From the NCBI GenBank assembly GCA_911728455.2, contig OU452227.1, positions 13,532,110 to 13,596,109 of the forward strand: a DNA stretch of 64,000 nt, written 5' to 3'. This stretch comes from Marthasterias glacialis. Its lineage: Eukaryota > Echinodermata > Asteroidea > Forcipulatida > Asteriidae. This document shows positions 1 through 12,600 of the stretch, piece by piece. The notes beneath the pieces are model-generated. The model was not told the DNA's origin, did no database searches, and worked only from the letters and a program-made list of their open reading frames with translations. A program made the translations under genes and the position numbers. Within the stretch, counting starts at the first letter, position 1. Every line of letters begins with the position of its first letter.

Positions 1-2246
1 GCAGGTAAGTTTTCCGGTCAATTTTTTTTATGGAATTTTAAGATTGACTAAAAAATAAAAATCTTTTTTTAAAAACATTATTTGAATCATTTCAAATTTT
101 CAGTACAAGGCCCATGTCACACGAGGCAACTTACAGGCGACCAGTTCCAGGCAATCTCCAAGAAGAAAAGGCATTCACATTTCAATTTTCCCATAATTTT
201 CTTGAGGATTGTAAAATTGTGAAAATAACCCCTGTGCTAACAAAGTGCTCCTTTTGCAAGCACTGCAGTTGGTGTGCCTCTAAGTTGCCAGTAAATATCG
301 CCCTGTGTGACAAGGCCCTATTAGCCTGCATGTCCCTCACATGTTGAACAACTTTTGGGTGGTTTCAGGTACTTGAACAAAAATTACAACCATTGGAAGA
401 TCTGCGTCAGTGACGTATGCAAAGTGGTGCCCTTTACTGTGTTTTTGTGTCATATGCTACAGAGGATCCCTCACAGACTGTTTATTCCCCGGTACTTTGT
501 CATCTCACCTGTCCCTGTCCCTTTATAATGAAAGTTTTCTGTGCGAGGCAAATTTGAATGCTTATTAGTAGCCCCATGGGTCCAGTGCTTTTGAATGTTT
601 CATGGTATCAGAAACGAATCTCAAATAACCCTAACACACAATTACGCAGTATCCTGTCTCCATGGGCTCATAAAGGAGTGGTGCTTGGGACCGGTGGATT
701 ATAAATTCAAATGTTGCAGAATGGCAAATGCCAAGCCCTTCTGCAGGTGAGGGTAGCATGTTGATGAAGTTCAAAACAAGTGAAGTTCATTGGCCTGGTT
801 GGAATTTGAATCGTTTCCTGATGTTTGATTCAGTTGGGTAAACGGGGAATTTCTTTATCGGGGTTACTGCAAGGGAGACCACAGAATGAAAAATTTGAGA
901 AAAATATAAACTCAATTTTGTTCACCCTCAAAATTGAATTAAAATTTACCCAGTCAGAAAAAAGAATTAAAATTTACCCAGTCAGTTTCCCTTGAGGTTT
1001 ATTACTTGACATTTGAAATAAAAAGTTGCATCCCCCTAAGATGATCCCTGTACTACCACTTCCCAGGTTGTATCCTAAACTTGGGTGTGACCCCTGGTTA
1101 CATACGGCAGTTTCAGGTTGAAATGGCTTCTGACTGGCACCCCATAACAAAGATATTGACAACATAGGGAGACTGCCAGCATCATGGCTAGAATTAAGGC
1201 TTAAGTTTAGGGCTATCTTAGCAGAGCACCAGCACGTTAATTAGGAGGTTGCAGGTTCAAGTCCTGTTCTACTCAGTTTTTCTTTGTTCCCCCCAAATTA
1301 AAATTTACCAAGTCAGTTTTCCTCGTGTTTTATTACTTGACAGATATAAAACCATTTATATGGGTATCTGAGGCCTTTAGGGAGATGGGTAAGGAGAAGA
1401 GGTTACTGGATAGAGGAGGGGGCGGGGAAGGTAAGGTGGTAAAAACTAGGACCACTACAATAGGGTTTGAAAAAAAAACTGTCTTTTAATTCAGACAGAT
1501 ATGAAATGTGCATGAAATGTTGATATTCCATATTGATACCTGATGCAAGGGCGAGAGATCATAACTCACTAATGACTGGAGAAGGGGTTGGTGTGTATGA
1601 TCCAAGAAAGTTGAGATACAAAAGAAGAAAATATCAGCGCACAGATTAGCGAACATTATCCACCTGCCTGGCTTTCCTAATGAATTCAATTATCAGAATG
1701 ACCACTTAGAGTGTCATGTAGGGTGCCAATCTATCATTCATGGGGGGATATTTTGGTGGACTTGCTTGTCAGGCTTGCAGAGTAAATCTTGTTATATACA
1801 TTTCAAAGTGAACTCATCGGACCCTGAAGGACACCTCTAAAGTGATACTTAATAAGGAGCTGTCTGAAGCTGAAGTGGTGAGAGGTTTTAATGCAGATGT
1901 AAAAGTGGCTGATGAATTGGATGATTTGCTACTCTCTGTCTATGTAAGGTGCAGATGTTGATATATGTCAAGTGATACAATGTGATACAGTAAGACTTAC
2001 AATCCAGCAATGACCAGGAATGACCCATCATCAGTTTGCTTCCAGTTCTAAAGCCTGCAGCATCATTGTTTTTTTATTTTATTTTAAACCCTCTCTCGTT
2101 ACCAAATTATTTTGACAAAAACAACTGCTGGTGACTGCATTGTTCGACCACTCAAGCATAAAGCACACATTCTTACAAAACAGCAAGTTTGTTGTGTTCA
2201 AAGGCCAATTTTACAAACTCTACTATCACCTTGAAGATGTTGTTCT

Positions 2247-2865
2247 ACAGCAAAATAAGTGATAAAAAATGTCTTACTTATTGAATGTCCTTCCATATAC
2301 TTTAATCCAAAAATCATTGAGACTGGCAAAAAATGTCCAAATTTATGATGGTCTTTGTGTCCCAAGATTTATCTGTAAACTCAAATTGTACGAAACCATG
2401 GCACTCTGTAAGTGTTTGGCATTTTGGATCGTTCCACTCCAATTTGAAGGGAATGCACAAACAGCAACCTTGTTCTATTTAACCTATATTGGAAAGATGC
2501 AATCTTTCTCTTTCCAAAACTTAGTAAATTTTGGTATGGAGGATGAACATGGACAAGATATTGTTTTACAGCAAAATAAGTAATACAAATGTCTTTGAAT
2601 TTTCTTTCACATAATCCAAAAATAATTGAGATCGGCAAAAAAATGTCCAGGTTCTTGGGTCTTTGTGTCCCCAGATTGATCTGTAAACTCAAACACTTTT
2701 TGTACACAACCATGGCACTCTGTAGGTGTTTGGTATTTGGAATCTGTCCACTCCCATTTGAAGGGATTGCACAAATAGCAACCTTGCTTTGTTTTACCTA
2801 TATTGGAAAGATCCGATCTTTCTCTTTCCAACCATAGTAAGCTTGGGTATGGAGGGTGAACATAG
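2247..2865. repeat. 321-bp imperfect tandem duplication
   Basis: Two copies start at the shared string acagcaaaataagt (2247 and 2568) and share long blocks such as accatggcactctgta, ggtgttt/agtgttt and cctatattggaaagat. Copy 2 is slightly shorter and stops where the hairpin element begins. On the minus strand both copies are open for about 50 codons with a C-x2-C pattern, but most differences between them are amino-acid changing. Confidence 0.8.
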
Positions 2866-2868
2866 TAT

Positions 2869-3057
2869 ACACATATGGACTGGCAATGAGGGAAAGAGTA
2901 CACATCTATGCACCCCTTGGGCCTGTGAGTGACCAGGAGAGGGTACTATTTCCCGAGGCCGAAGGCCAAGGGAAATAGTACACTCTCCTGGTCACTCACA
3001 GGCCCAAGGGGTGCATAGATGTGCACTATTGCCCGAATAAGGCCAGTCCATATGTGT
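2869..3057. repeat. Long hairpin element with arms of about 86 bp
   Basis: The left arm 2869-2954 (from ACACATATGGACTGGC) is the inverted match of 2970-3057, leaving a loop of about 15 bases (GAGGCCGAAGGCC type). The inner 54 bp of the arms differ at one position; the outer part is more diverged. This is a foldback/MITE structure. Confidence 0.85.
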
Positions 3058-3582
3058 TTTATATCACACCTCAGTCAAAAATGTCAGTTAGAAGAGTAAA
3101 TCGCGGTATTTTGGCTGGCCGGAGATTCTTCTCGATCCGCAGACGCCGCCATTTTTGTTCTCTTGAGGGCGCTCTTTACCAGTCAATAGTTTTTGGGTTT
3201 TTGAAACTATTTCCCGCTTTGCGAACTATTTCCCACAAATGAAGCGCGTGCGGTGCGTGTGGTGCAGATTTCATGCACTAGGCATATTAGTTCACCCCAT
3301 GTGATGTGTTTCAGCCAATCAGGATAAAGAACCAGGGAGAGGTGTGTTATAAACAAACTACAGCTTTATAACACGCGGTCTTTGAGCTCAGACTTGTGTG
3401 TTGTTTTGTGTGTTAGCTTGGGCGACAAAAGTCACCAATGGTAAAGAAGAAGGGGCATGACATGTATGAGTGCAGTCGACAAAAGTTGCCTATGCTGGTA
3501 AGAAAAGGGTGAAGAGCTTAGCTTAAAATTGGGGACTAAGAAATGATAAAAATCAATGGAAATAAACATCGTACATAATTAC

Positions 3583-3699
3583 CTGTAAGTGTTCTTCAAT
3601 ATCTTTCTTGTCATATGTAATACCGCTGGGTGTTATGACAGGATCTTTCATGACCTCAAAGCTGATCTTACCACACAGATAATCTGGTACCTCTCTTGT
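3583..3699 (-). CDS. STUB1: STUB1 exon 6 (first half of U-box)
   Basis: A 39-codon exon, [20 protein letters not shown] then [19 protein letters not shown], nearly identical to the human U-box start. It is phase 0 at both ends with a GTAATT donor. The remaining U-box (the human H260 to Y303 part) must lie left of position 1; I searched 1-3582 on the minus strand for the HFDPVTR coding pattern and did not find it. Confidence 0.96.
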
Positions 3700-6600
3700 C
3701 TGTAGGGTAACAAACACAAAAGAATATCAAATAGTCTGTATTGACCCCTTGCATCTCAACGTCACACGTGGCTGCTGTCTGCCAAGCTCGCCATTCTGAG
3801 AGTTAAATTGCATGTAAAAAACATATGGTAGAGAATAAGCCCGTAAACTCAACCCTGACATTTTACAGTAAAAATGGACCCCTTTTTAAAACACCCACAC
3901 AACAAATATCAGACTCCATGTCACGATTTATTTGATTTGATTGTAAATTACTGCAAATAGCTATTCAGATACTGAATATTTGCTTGTTGAAGTAGTTGAG
4001 GGTATTGGCCAGCAATATGTAATAATAATAACAACCAGTTCTTATATAGCGCATTTCACAATGACGTCTCAATGCGCTTTACATTAGTGCCCTGTACATT
4101 GGGCCGATAACATTCCTGTAATCTTTCTCAGCTCCCTGGGGAGTATACAGCCTTGGGCTGCCGTGGCGCTCCGGAGGCTTTTTCAAACACAATATCAACC
4201 TCTACCCTCGCAGGTACCCATTTATACCCCTGGGTGAAAAGAAGCAATTATAGTAAAGCACCTTGCTCAAGGACACAAGTATCATGACTGGGATTCGAAC
4301 CCACACCCTGATGACTCAACCACCAGAACTTGAGTCTGGTGCACTAAACCGCTCCGCCACAACACTTTAATATAGGGCAACATAGTTTCGGTTTGGTTCT
4401 TTCAGTTAAGTCACTTAATAGACTTCACAAAGAGTAAAGATTGATCTTAATTTATGTATCAATCTTAATTGCTAAGCAAAGTGTGATGTCACAATACAAA
4501 TCACTATGGTAATACTGACAACTCATCTTAAAGATGAATCTTAGACCTTTGTGAAATCGAGCCCAGAACACATAAAATATCTACTGAGTGCAGAGGTTTA
4601 TAGAATGTAAGAGTATAAAAGAGGGCCACAGCTCCTCTTGTCAGAGGATGAGGAATTTGTGATAGAGAGGCAGCATTTTATGCTTAATTGCTAAGCAAAG
4701 TGTGATGTCACAATGCAAATCACTATGGTAATACTGACAACTCATCTTGAAGATGAATCTTAGTGCTTTGTGAAATCTAGCCCAGAACACATATAATATC
4801 TACAGAGTGCAGAGTTTTATAGAATGTAAGAGTATAAAAGAGGGCCACAGCTCCTCTTGTCAGAGGATGCGGAATTTGTGATAGAGAGGCAGCGTTTTAT
4901 GCTTAATTGCTATGCAAAGTGTGATGTCACAATACAAATCACTAAGGTAATCGAGACAACTCATCTTACGATGAATCTTAGTGCTTTGTGAAATCCAGCC
5001 CAGAACACATATCTACTGAGTGCAGAGATTTATGGAATGTAAGAGGGCCACAGCTCCTCTTGTCAGAGGATGAGGAATTTGTGATAGCGAGGCAGCGTTT
5101 TATGCAGATGAGTTGTTAAGGTTTGAAGGTTTGATAGTGAGGCAGGGTTTTATGCAAGCAAGGCAGTGGTATGTAGATTTTGTGGGCAGTCCAGGCAGAT
5201 CCCTACCAGACATCGAGAAACATGTACAATTTCTCTTGACAGCACTTTATGAAGTTTCACAAGAACTGTTAATAAAACACCAAGGGGTACACTAAAATGT
5301 ACAAAAGTCACTTCCAATAATGCTAACAAGAAGAGCATGTACAAACGATCAAAAAAAAAATCCATTTATTAAGGAAAGTGAAGCGCGGTAGGAATGAAAT
5401 GAACGGACGCCCCGGACAACAATTTTGTGTAATTACAAAACGGCTCATCAATTTATCAGTGCATTCCATCCAATTGCGGAATCACAAAGGAAGATATGTC
5501 AGAGTGGTCCACTTAATGGGGGTAAAGTACATGAACATCTAATGTCAACAGAACTATTATTCAGATCTGACATTTAGGCAAGTCAATGGAGCATTTCCTG
5601 GTCTTTCGCTTGGAGCCTTAAATGCTGATCCTTACACAAGATAAATCAGTCATTTTCCTCCGTCTTGAAATTGCCGAAAAATTTTCTTGAAAATGGTTGG
5701 GTACGACTAGAACAAGTTGAGTTGCTATTAACTCAACTCGTTTGTCAGTGAAGATTGATGACGGAGATGTTTTAGTGAATGGCGGCAGCCGTGACAGCTC
5801 GTCTCCATAAATGGCGTCTGTCATGTGACATCTCTTATTCTTCATTTCTTGCATCCAGGCATTATGGTAGCAAAATAAGTTATGAGTTTCTAACCATTTT
5901 AAAGTATGGACATCCCAACCCAATAGTTTCTATGGACTCTTGGAAAAAAGGTTCCTTTGTTAGGCTGTGTATCTCTGTTGAGACAAATTTTCTTTTCAAA
6001 AATACCATTTTAGGGTTTCATGTCAGTTGCAGGTGATGTTTTGTTGCAGTTAATATCTAAAAATTTATGGTAAAAACTAGGTTTAACCTGTTCATGCTGG
6101 ATGGCATATGTAGGCTAAGTTTTTTCTTGGCAGGTTATGAGTGACATGATAACATGATTTTGTGTAAATTCAAAATACCGGAACGAAACACGCCCGGACA
6201 TTCCAATGTGGGGCCTGCACAGAGAATGCACTCACTCTGCAGCGCTCCATTCCCCCATACAAAGGGGAACAGATGGTACTGGAATTCATGTTTGAGATCT
6301 CCCATTGTGTATTATATCTGATTTCAGACCTTTGTCCTTTTGTTATACAAAAAGGTTTACAAGAAATCGATAGGCTGCCACGATTGTTTATCATTGTAGT
6401 CGGCTTGACATGCTTAATGAAATGTACGTGAACTGAGATTCCAGCATATGTTCCGACCATGGGACCAATTATTCGCTGTTGCTTATGGTGAAGGTTTTGC
6501 GATGCACACTGAACATGTTTCATATTTTTCTCAAAAGGGAACAATATATCCTGGTGCTTTCTATGAGAATATTTGTTGTCTTTGCTTTGTTTACTCAGGG

Positions 6601-9600
6601 TTTCTTTGTGACAATGATCTCAAAAACAAATTATTCCGAAAGTTCTGAAAAAACTAATGCCGCGTGAGACAGTCAAACTATGTTTTAATACCAGCGTGAA
6701 GTGGTAAAAAAAACTGGTCAAACAAAATTGTATGATAAGCACTGTATACTCAAGTTCCACTTCCTGCGTGAAACTCAAAACTCAACCTCAGAAATACTAC
6801 TAAGGTGGGCATCAAACCCACAATCCCTAGCTGCATTCTAGAGCAGATATCCTAACCACAAGATCACCGAACATGCTCGGTGATGACAGGCCGGTTTGAA
6901 TCCTGTAATTAGTAGCGGGTATGGCCAATTAGAATACCAGAGTCTTATATAGCGCACGTATCTACCAAGAATTAGGTACTCAAGGCACTTATTATATTAT
7001 TTTGAATGCAGGTCTTTTGAGTTTTTTGAATGATGAGAGCCATTTATGTAGCACCTTGTAATGGTTTACAAGGTGCTGTGGCGCATTCAGCAGCCACTGC
7101 CAGAAACACCGAGGCAAACCTCTTCCCTTAGTGATAAGTGTAACTGGGTTCTTATACGTACATTGCACAGCAAACAGGACCAACCACTTTACGTCCCATC
7201 CGAAGGACGAAGCAATAATGGTTACATGTCTTGCTTAAGGACACAAGTGTCAAGACCGAAACACCAGTGCGCTTGACCGCTCGGCCACGACACGCCATTA
7301 GATCAGATGTAATTTGCATCGGAGATAAAGAATAACATTTTTGATTTTACCATACAGTACACCCGCTATGTTTTGGTTGTTTGTGTTTTTGTTCATGATT
7401 TAGCTGATATACAATGACATAATGACAAGGAGAAACCAGATTAAGTCGGACGAGTGGTTTTGTCGCAAACTTGACTCTGGTACACATTACCAGTGTTGTA
7501 CATGTACCAATGTCGCCCTGTAAGGTTAATAACTAGCATTCACCACAAGTTGATGATAAATTAAGACACATATGGTTGCAAGAGATGAAGTTAAACTGAT
7601 ACTCTGAGTGGCTTAGTAAGGACTAGGCACCACTTGCATCTGGTACCTTAACAGACTAAGAAGGAGTTTTGGAGCCTGGTCATCTTGACTGTCAATCTAT
7701 ACTTGTTATTAATTGCTGACTTGTCTCGCCCTAATGGGGACCTAACTCAACTTCTGCCAGCACAGTCTTATTGGCTGCATTACTGATTAACCCTACGGTA
7801 AACTTTCTACAGTAGTTTGTTGAAGAGTACATTTATTCCAATCCTCTAGTTACATGTGATGTATGTGTTACAACCACACACACACACCATACAAAATCTG
7901 TCAAAGTTTGAACATCACAGATGCTCATCTTTGTGAAAACAACATAACATCTGCTGGAACCATTTGCTGCGGGTATTATTAGTTTCTCTTAAGATGAGAG
8001 TGTCTCAAGCTTGGAAACACTTCCTATCCAACTGATTGATAGTGCAATCTGAGGCGTTTCCCAGCCATTTTTCCCCTCGATTTTGAGCATCGTTTTTTAA
8101 GGAGTACAGTGAAAATTCCATTTGATTTGTTTACTCTTGCTCTCTCATAAAGTTCCATCATATCCATCTCCAAAATGGGGGTGGGGGGGGGGAGCTATGT
8201 GGACATTTTCTGCAGGCTTTATTGGTTGCTTGTGGCGCAAACATCTTCTGATAAAGACCACTTCATGCACTTTTATTTTCAGGAAATTTGTGGGCTCAAG
8301 CAAAAATCAGATATCTGCAACTGGTTAAAAAACAAACCATCCACATATCGGTACGGCTGTGGCAGTATCCAGTGTACTGCTTCTATGGGTCTGGCAGTGA
8401 GTGGGAAATGAGGGGAAACATCTTACCGTTTGTATCTGATTCTGTTCACCCCTCCCCCTCCCTCTTTCTTCCCTTTAAATTTGTTTTTGGGGGGGTCTAC
8501 AGCCCCCTTAGCTCCCCCAGCCCCCACCCCCCCTGTGGATCCGCCAGTAAAAATGCCCATAGTAGCCACAAATGGCTGTAAGGTGTGACATACTTCTGGT
8601 TAAACAGGAGGATCAAAGAAAATGTAATGTCCCGCACTGACGTTTTCCAATATTTCCCATGTCGGGGGCCAGGCCTCGCTGTGTTTGGACGGCTAGTTTA
8701 GAGCCTTTCTCCATGCTTTTACTCTGTTAGAAAAGAGTGTTCCTGCTTCTGTCTCTTGGTTGGTGTTTTTCATGTTGTCCGTTGTTATCATTTTACTGTT
8801 TGTTTTTGTTGTTTTATCTTTGTTCTAATTGCTCGCAAGGCCATAATAAATTTCAATGTATGTTTTATACAGATGACAAAAAATCAATATTCTACAACAT
8901 TGAAACAAAACCATGCATTTCTTTTTTTTAGTATTTTTTCTGACATTTTCCATGAAAGTCCCAAGTCAAAAAAATCGACAAGATTGGCAGTGTTTGGCCT
9001 TTGGTGATAATTATACAGAAATGAAATAGTCTCTAGACTCAAAGTTCTTAATGATATACAACTAGAACTATCTTGTTTCTTATCAAACATCTTCAGTTAC
9101 GGTCTGTGTCTTCCCACGTAGCAGTGATGATGGTTGCTCTCCTAGTTGAGATGGAATCAATACTGAAGCATCTACTATGAATTATTGAGCTGATTCTGTC
9201 TAATCTTACTGATGATGGCCATTGAGTTGTTGCTGAATATATTTCACAGAAATGGGAGATGGGTGATTTGATGAATTGTCTTTGATGGAGAAACTTAATA
9301 CCTATATGAAGTTATTTTGGTCAACTTTTGGGATACTTGGGTATCCCAGGAGGGGAAACCCAAGGTAGGGGAATATGAAATGTAACTATAATAATTGTTA
9401 ATCGTACATAGGAACAAATTAGAAATGAATGATGCAAAGAGGAATAAATTCAGAATTTTGTACTCACTTTCCTCCTCTCATCTACAGCCGCAAATAACTC
9501 GTTCAATTCCTTTATATGCTTGTCCTGTATAATGAAAAACAGAAAATCAAACCACCATCAAGTGTATTTGTGTTGAATTTACATTCTGTAAACCTGTGGA

Positions 9601-12600
9601 AAGCTTGACATTTTGTTCTGCTAATATAGGCCTTTTTGCGTATCAAAGATGATATTTTTTGAGAATTATATGCTAGTAAATGAAATGTCCATTCAGTTTG
9701 AATAATACACACCAGCTCTGGAAGAACGCTCAAAGTATACTGCAGGACAGACATTTCATCTTTGAGAGGGCAAGGCCGTTTTAATTTTGCAAAGGGCACT
9801 TTCAATGGAAAATCCTAATGTCTATGGGTAAATTTTTGAAGGGACACCAAGGACAAGACTAGGGCAACAGAGGCCATGGCCAGTGTGCCCTCCCGTATAA
9901 CTCTACGGCTGGATTTCACTAAGCACTACGATTCATCTTAGGATGAGTTGTCAATATTACCACAGTGATTTGAACTGTGATATCACACTTTGCTTAGCAG
10001 TAAAGATTGATTCGCACTAAAGACCAATCTTAACTCTATGTGAAATCCAGCCCACTCCAGATAGTGCTTACGACATACTGAGTGCACTTCATACTTACCG
10101 AGTGTACCACAGGCTTATTAAAAATGTCTGCGTCAGGAACAGATTCTAAGTTAGAATGAGAAGTTAGGCCGGTTTCAAGCGTCACAGTCTTGCCATGTCA
10201 AATTCAAATATTATAATTATTTTTCGATTTGACAGGGCAGGAGCGTGATGTTTGAAACCACTTTTTGAATTTGGCACAGTAGAGGGTTAGCATGACCACG
10301 GCTTGAAAGGCCCTGCTGTGCTATTGGCAAAGTTCGGCTGAAGCACGGCGTTTGAAACCACTGCCGCGACAATGCCGCGCTATTGCCGCACTCAAATTAT
10401 TTGAATTCGACACGGCAAGAGAACAACATTTGAAATGAGCCTTAGACATACAATGTAGCATTAACCAGTGCAAGCACTTTATATTCTGTAAATATCATTA
10501 AGTTAAATGAACCTAGTGTGCTCACTGTGATATTTACAGAATACATCACCAACACATTTACAGGTTTCTTTGAAATGCCAATGGTAAAAACATTATACAA
10601 AGTATTTAAAAAATTGAAGTTATTACATGTACTTTGGCCTATAGGAAGTAATCCATTTAGTAGTGTACAAAACAACAATTTCTCTGAACTACCGCTACTA
10701 TTTGATATACAGATATTCTCCTTAAATTCCATTACAATGCCATCTGGTTCCACTCTCAAGTGCTAAATATACAACAACCGAGCTGCATTGCTGTACATTA
10801 ACTCATTATCCACTGTTTAGAATGCAACCCTTAGGTGTCGATCCAGACATAGAGAAGGACTGTATGGTCTGGACCATAGATGTAACTGTATACTTGGGTA
10901 TAAATGCTACTTGTTAGTAACAGCTGTTTCCTGTTGTAGGTGTTTTTAATTAAAGATGACGAATAGCAATGAAACTGTGGGCCAATGGCAGTACCCCTGC
11001 ATGTGGTGTGCTATATCTCTCTGAATCAAGATAAGGTACAATGTTGGTAATATTGCTGAAACTACTGCTTCTGGTGTGCTTATTTACTATGAGTCAAGAT
11101 AATGTATACCATTGATAATGTTACTGAAACTACTGCTTCTGGTGTGCTTATTTACTATGAGTCAAGATAATGTATGCCATTGATAATGTTACTGAAACTA
11201 CTGCTTCTGGTGTGCTTATTTACTATGAGTCAAGATAACGTATACCATTGATAATGTTACTGAAACTACTGCTTCTGGTAAGCTTAATCTCTGATAACTC
11301 TTTCACTACGGCACGCCGCTCACAGCGGCTCGGTGAATTACTTCATACGCCGGAGAGCTGCTGCCAGCAGCTCGAAACTGTCAAAGTATTAAACAATTCC
11401 ATCACAGCTGTACATTATATTCCGTAGTGAAAGAATTAATCAAGATAAAGTAAAGCGTTAGTGTGGTTGGGATGGGGTGGGGTTCGAACCCCCACAGTTC
11501 CCTGCTAACTTTTGCTCGATAGAAAAACTTCCTCAACACTATTCTCTGCTTAACAGCTTCATGAAACTTGTTCAATAAATCTATTTCTCGTGAAGGGTGT
11601 TATGAAACCATTAACTATGGCTTGTCACGGCTGAGTGGTCTGGTAAAACAAACTCAAGTTTTGGTGGTAGAGTCATTGGAGTGCGGGTTCGAGTCCCGGT
11701 CGTGACACTTGTGTCCTTCAGCAATACACTTCACTATAATTGCTTCTCATCACCCAGGAACAAATGAATAGCTGTTGATGTGAATAATAAGCAAGATGTG
11801 TGCCCATTTCGATTGCCGGTGCTGCATACTCTTAAGGAGTTGAGATGGTTTCAGGAATGCTTAGGGCTCGATGAACAGGGGTATGGCACTATGAGGGGCC
11901 GACGTGGCTTAGAAAAGCACACAATAAATTCACCATATCATTTATTTAAATAAAATAATAAAATAGTGGGCGGACGACAGCGAGTGAAGAAAGAGCATTC
12001 CTGGGGGATTGGATCAAGGTAACACCCAATCCAACATTTCAGTGCTCAATGTATTTTCCTTTGCACCTGTTCTTTCAGAGTGTCAAAAACCTTCTGGCTT
12101 CAATTTTTTATTTTTTTTTGAAGGGGGTGGGGGTGGGGGCAATTGAATATATGGTTTCCATGTACAAGTATGCAAAACATTAACTGCAGCAGTGATTACA
12201 ATAAACATCAACAGTATCGAGGGCGTTTTGTCGAGCAAAGTTTGTTATAAAACAAAAGAAGACAAAGGTATTCAACCAAAACTCAATAGAAATAAACTGA
12301 AGCAAATAAATCAAATTCCTAATTTTAAAATATCTAAAAATACCTGGTAAAATGCTTCTGAAATGTCCTAGATTGTACCAGAGAGCCTCTTCTGTTTAAA
12401 CATTTCGCAGAAGGTTAAAACAACAGCAGGATTACAGAAAATTGTCACCGTGGAATTTAGCCCTCAATGTTTGCTCCCCCTTTCTAAAAAACCTGGATCC
12501 GCCCCTACCCTACGAGCCATTAAGGCCTCCTACACCAACCACCAACGGCACACAAGCACAAGTTTTAGTCGATTGACGATGATAATGAAAATTAAATCTT

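Larger units (their letters stand above)
1..3582. other. STUB1 intron 6 (partial) with repeats
   Basis: No exon seen. A tRNA-like B-box fragment (ggttcaagtcc, about 1252) lies in 1200-1280; a tandem duplication spans 2247-2865 and a long hairpin 2869-3057. 3058-3400 repeats the ctatttccc motif and ends in a small ttataacac hairpin. The gcaggtaagt at position 1 is donor-like on the wrong strand for STUB1. Confidence 0.7.
3700..9467. other. STUB1 intron 5
   Basis: Contains a MITE fragment (3745), a SINE (4019), a MITE with a tandem array (4419-5108), SINE pieces (6733, 6935), a short CA run near 7878 and poly-G at 8178-8192. Stretches 5110-6700 and 7300-9460 hold no feature I can support beyond short chance frames. 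Confidence 0.6.

Noticed and set aside
1-10. gcaggtaagt as an exon-intron border at the window edge
   Set aside because: It is a good donor string on the plus strand, but STUB1 is on the minus strand and no coding frame precedes it in the window.
4315-4365. Functional tRNA-Leu gene
   Set aside because: The head matches tRNA-Leu(CAA), but the acceptor stem does not close and the sequence continues into a SINE body with a (TTA)n tail. The same holds for the other tRNA-like stretches (11619, 13576, 21140, 55791, 57890).
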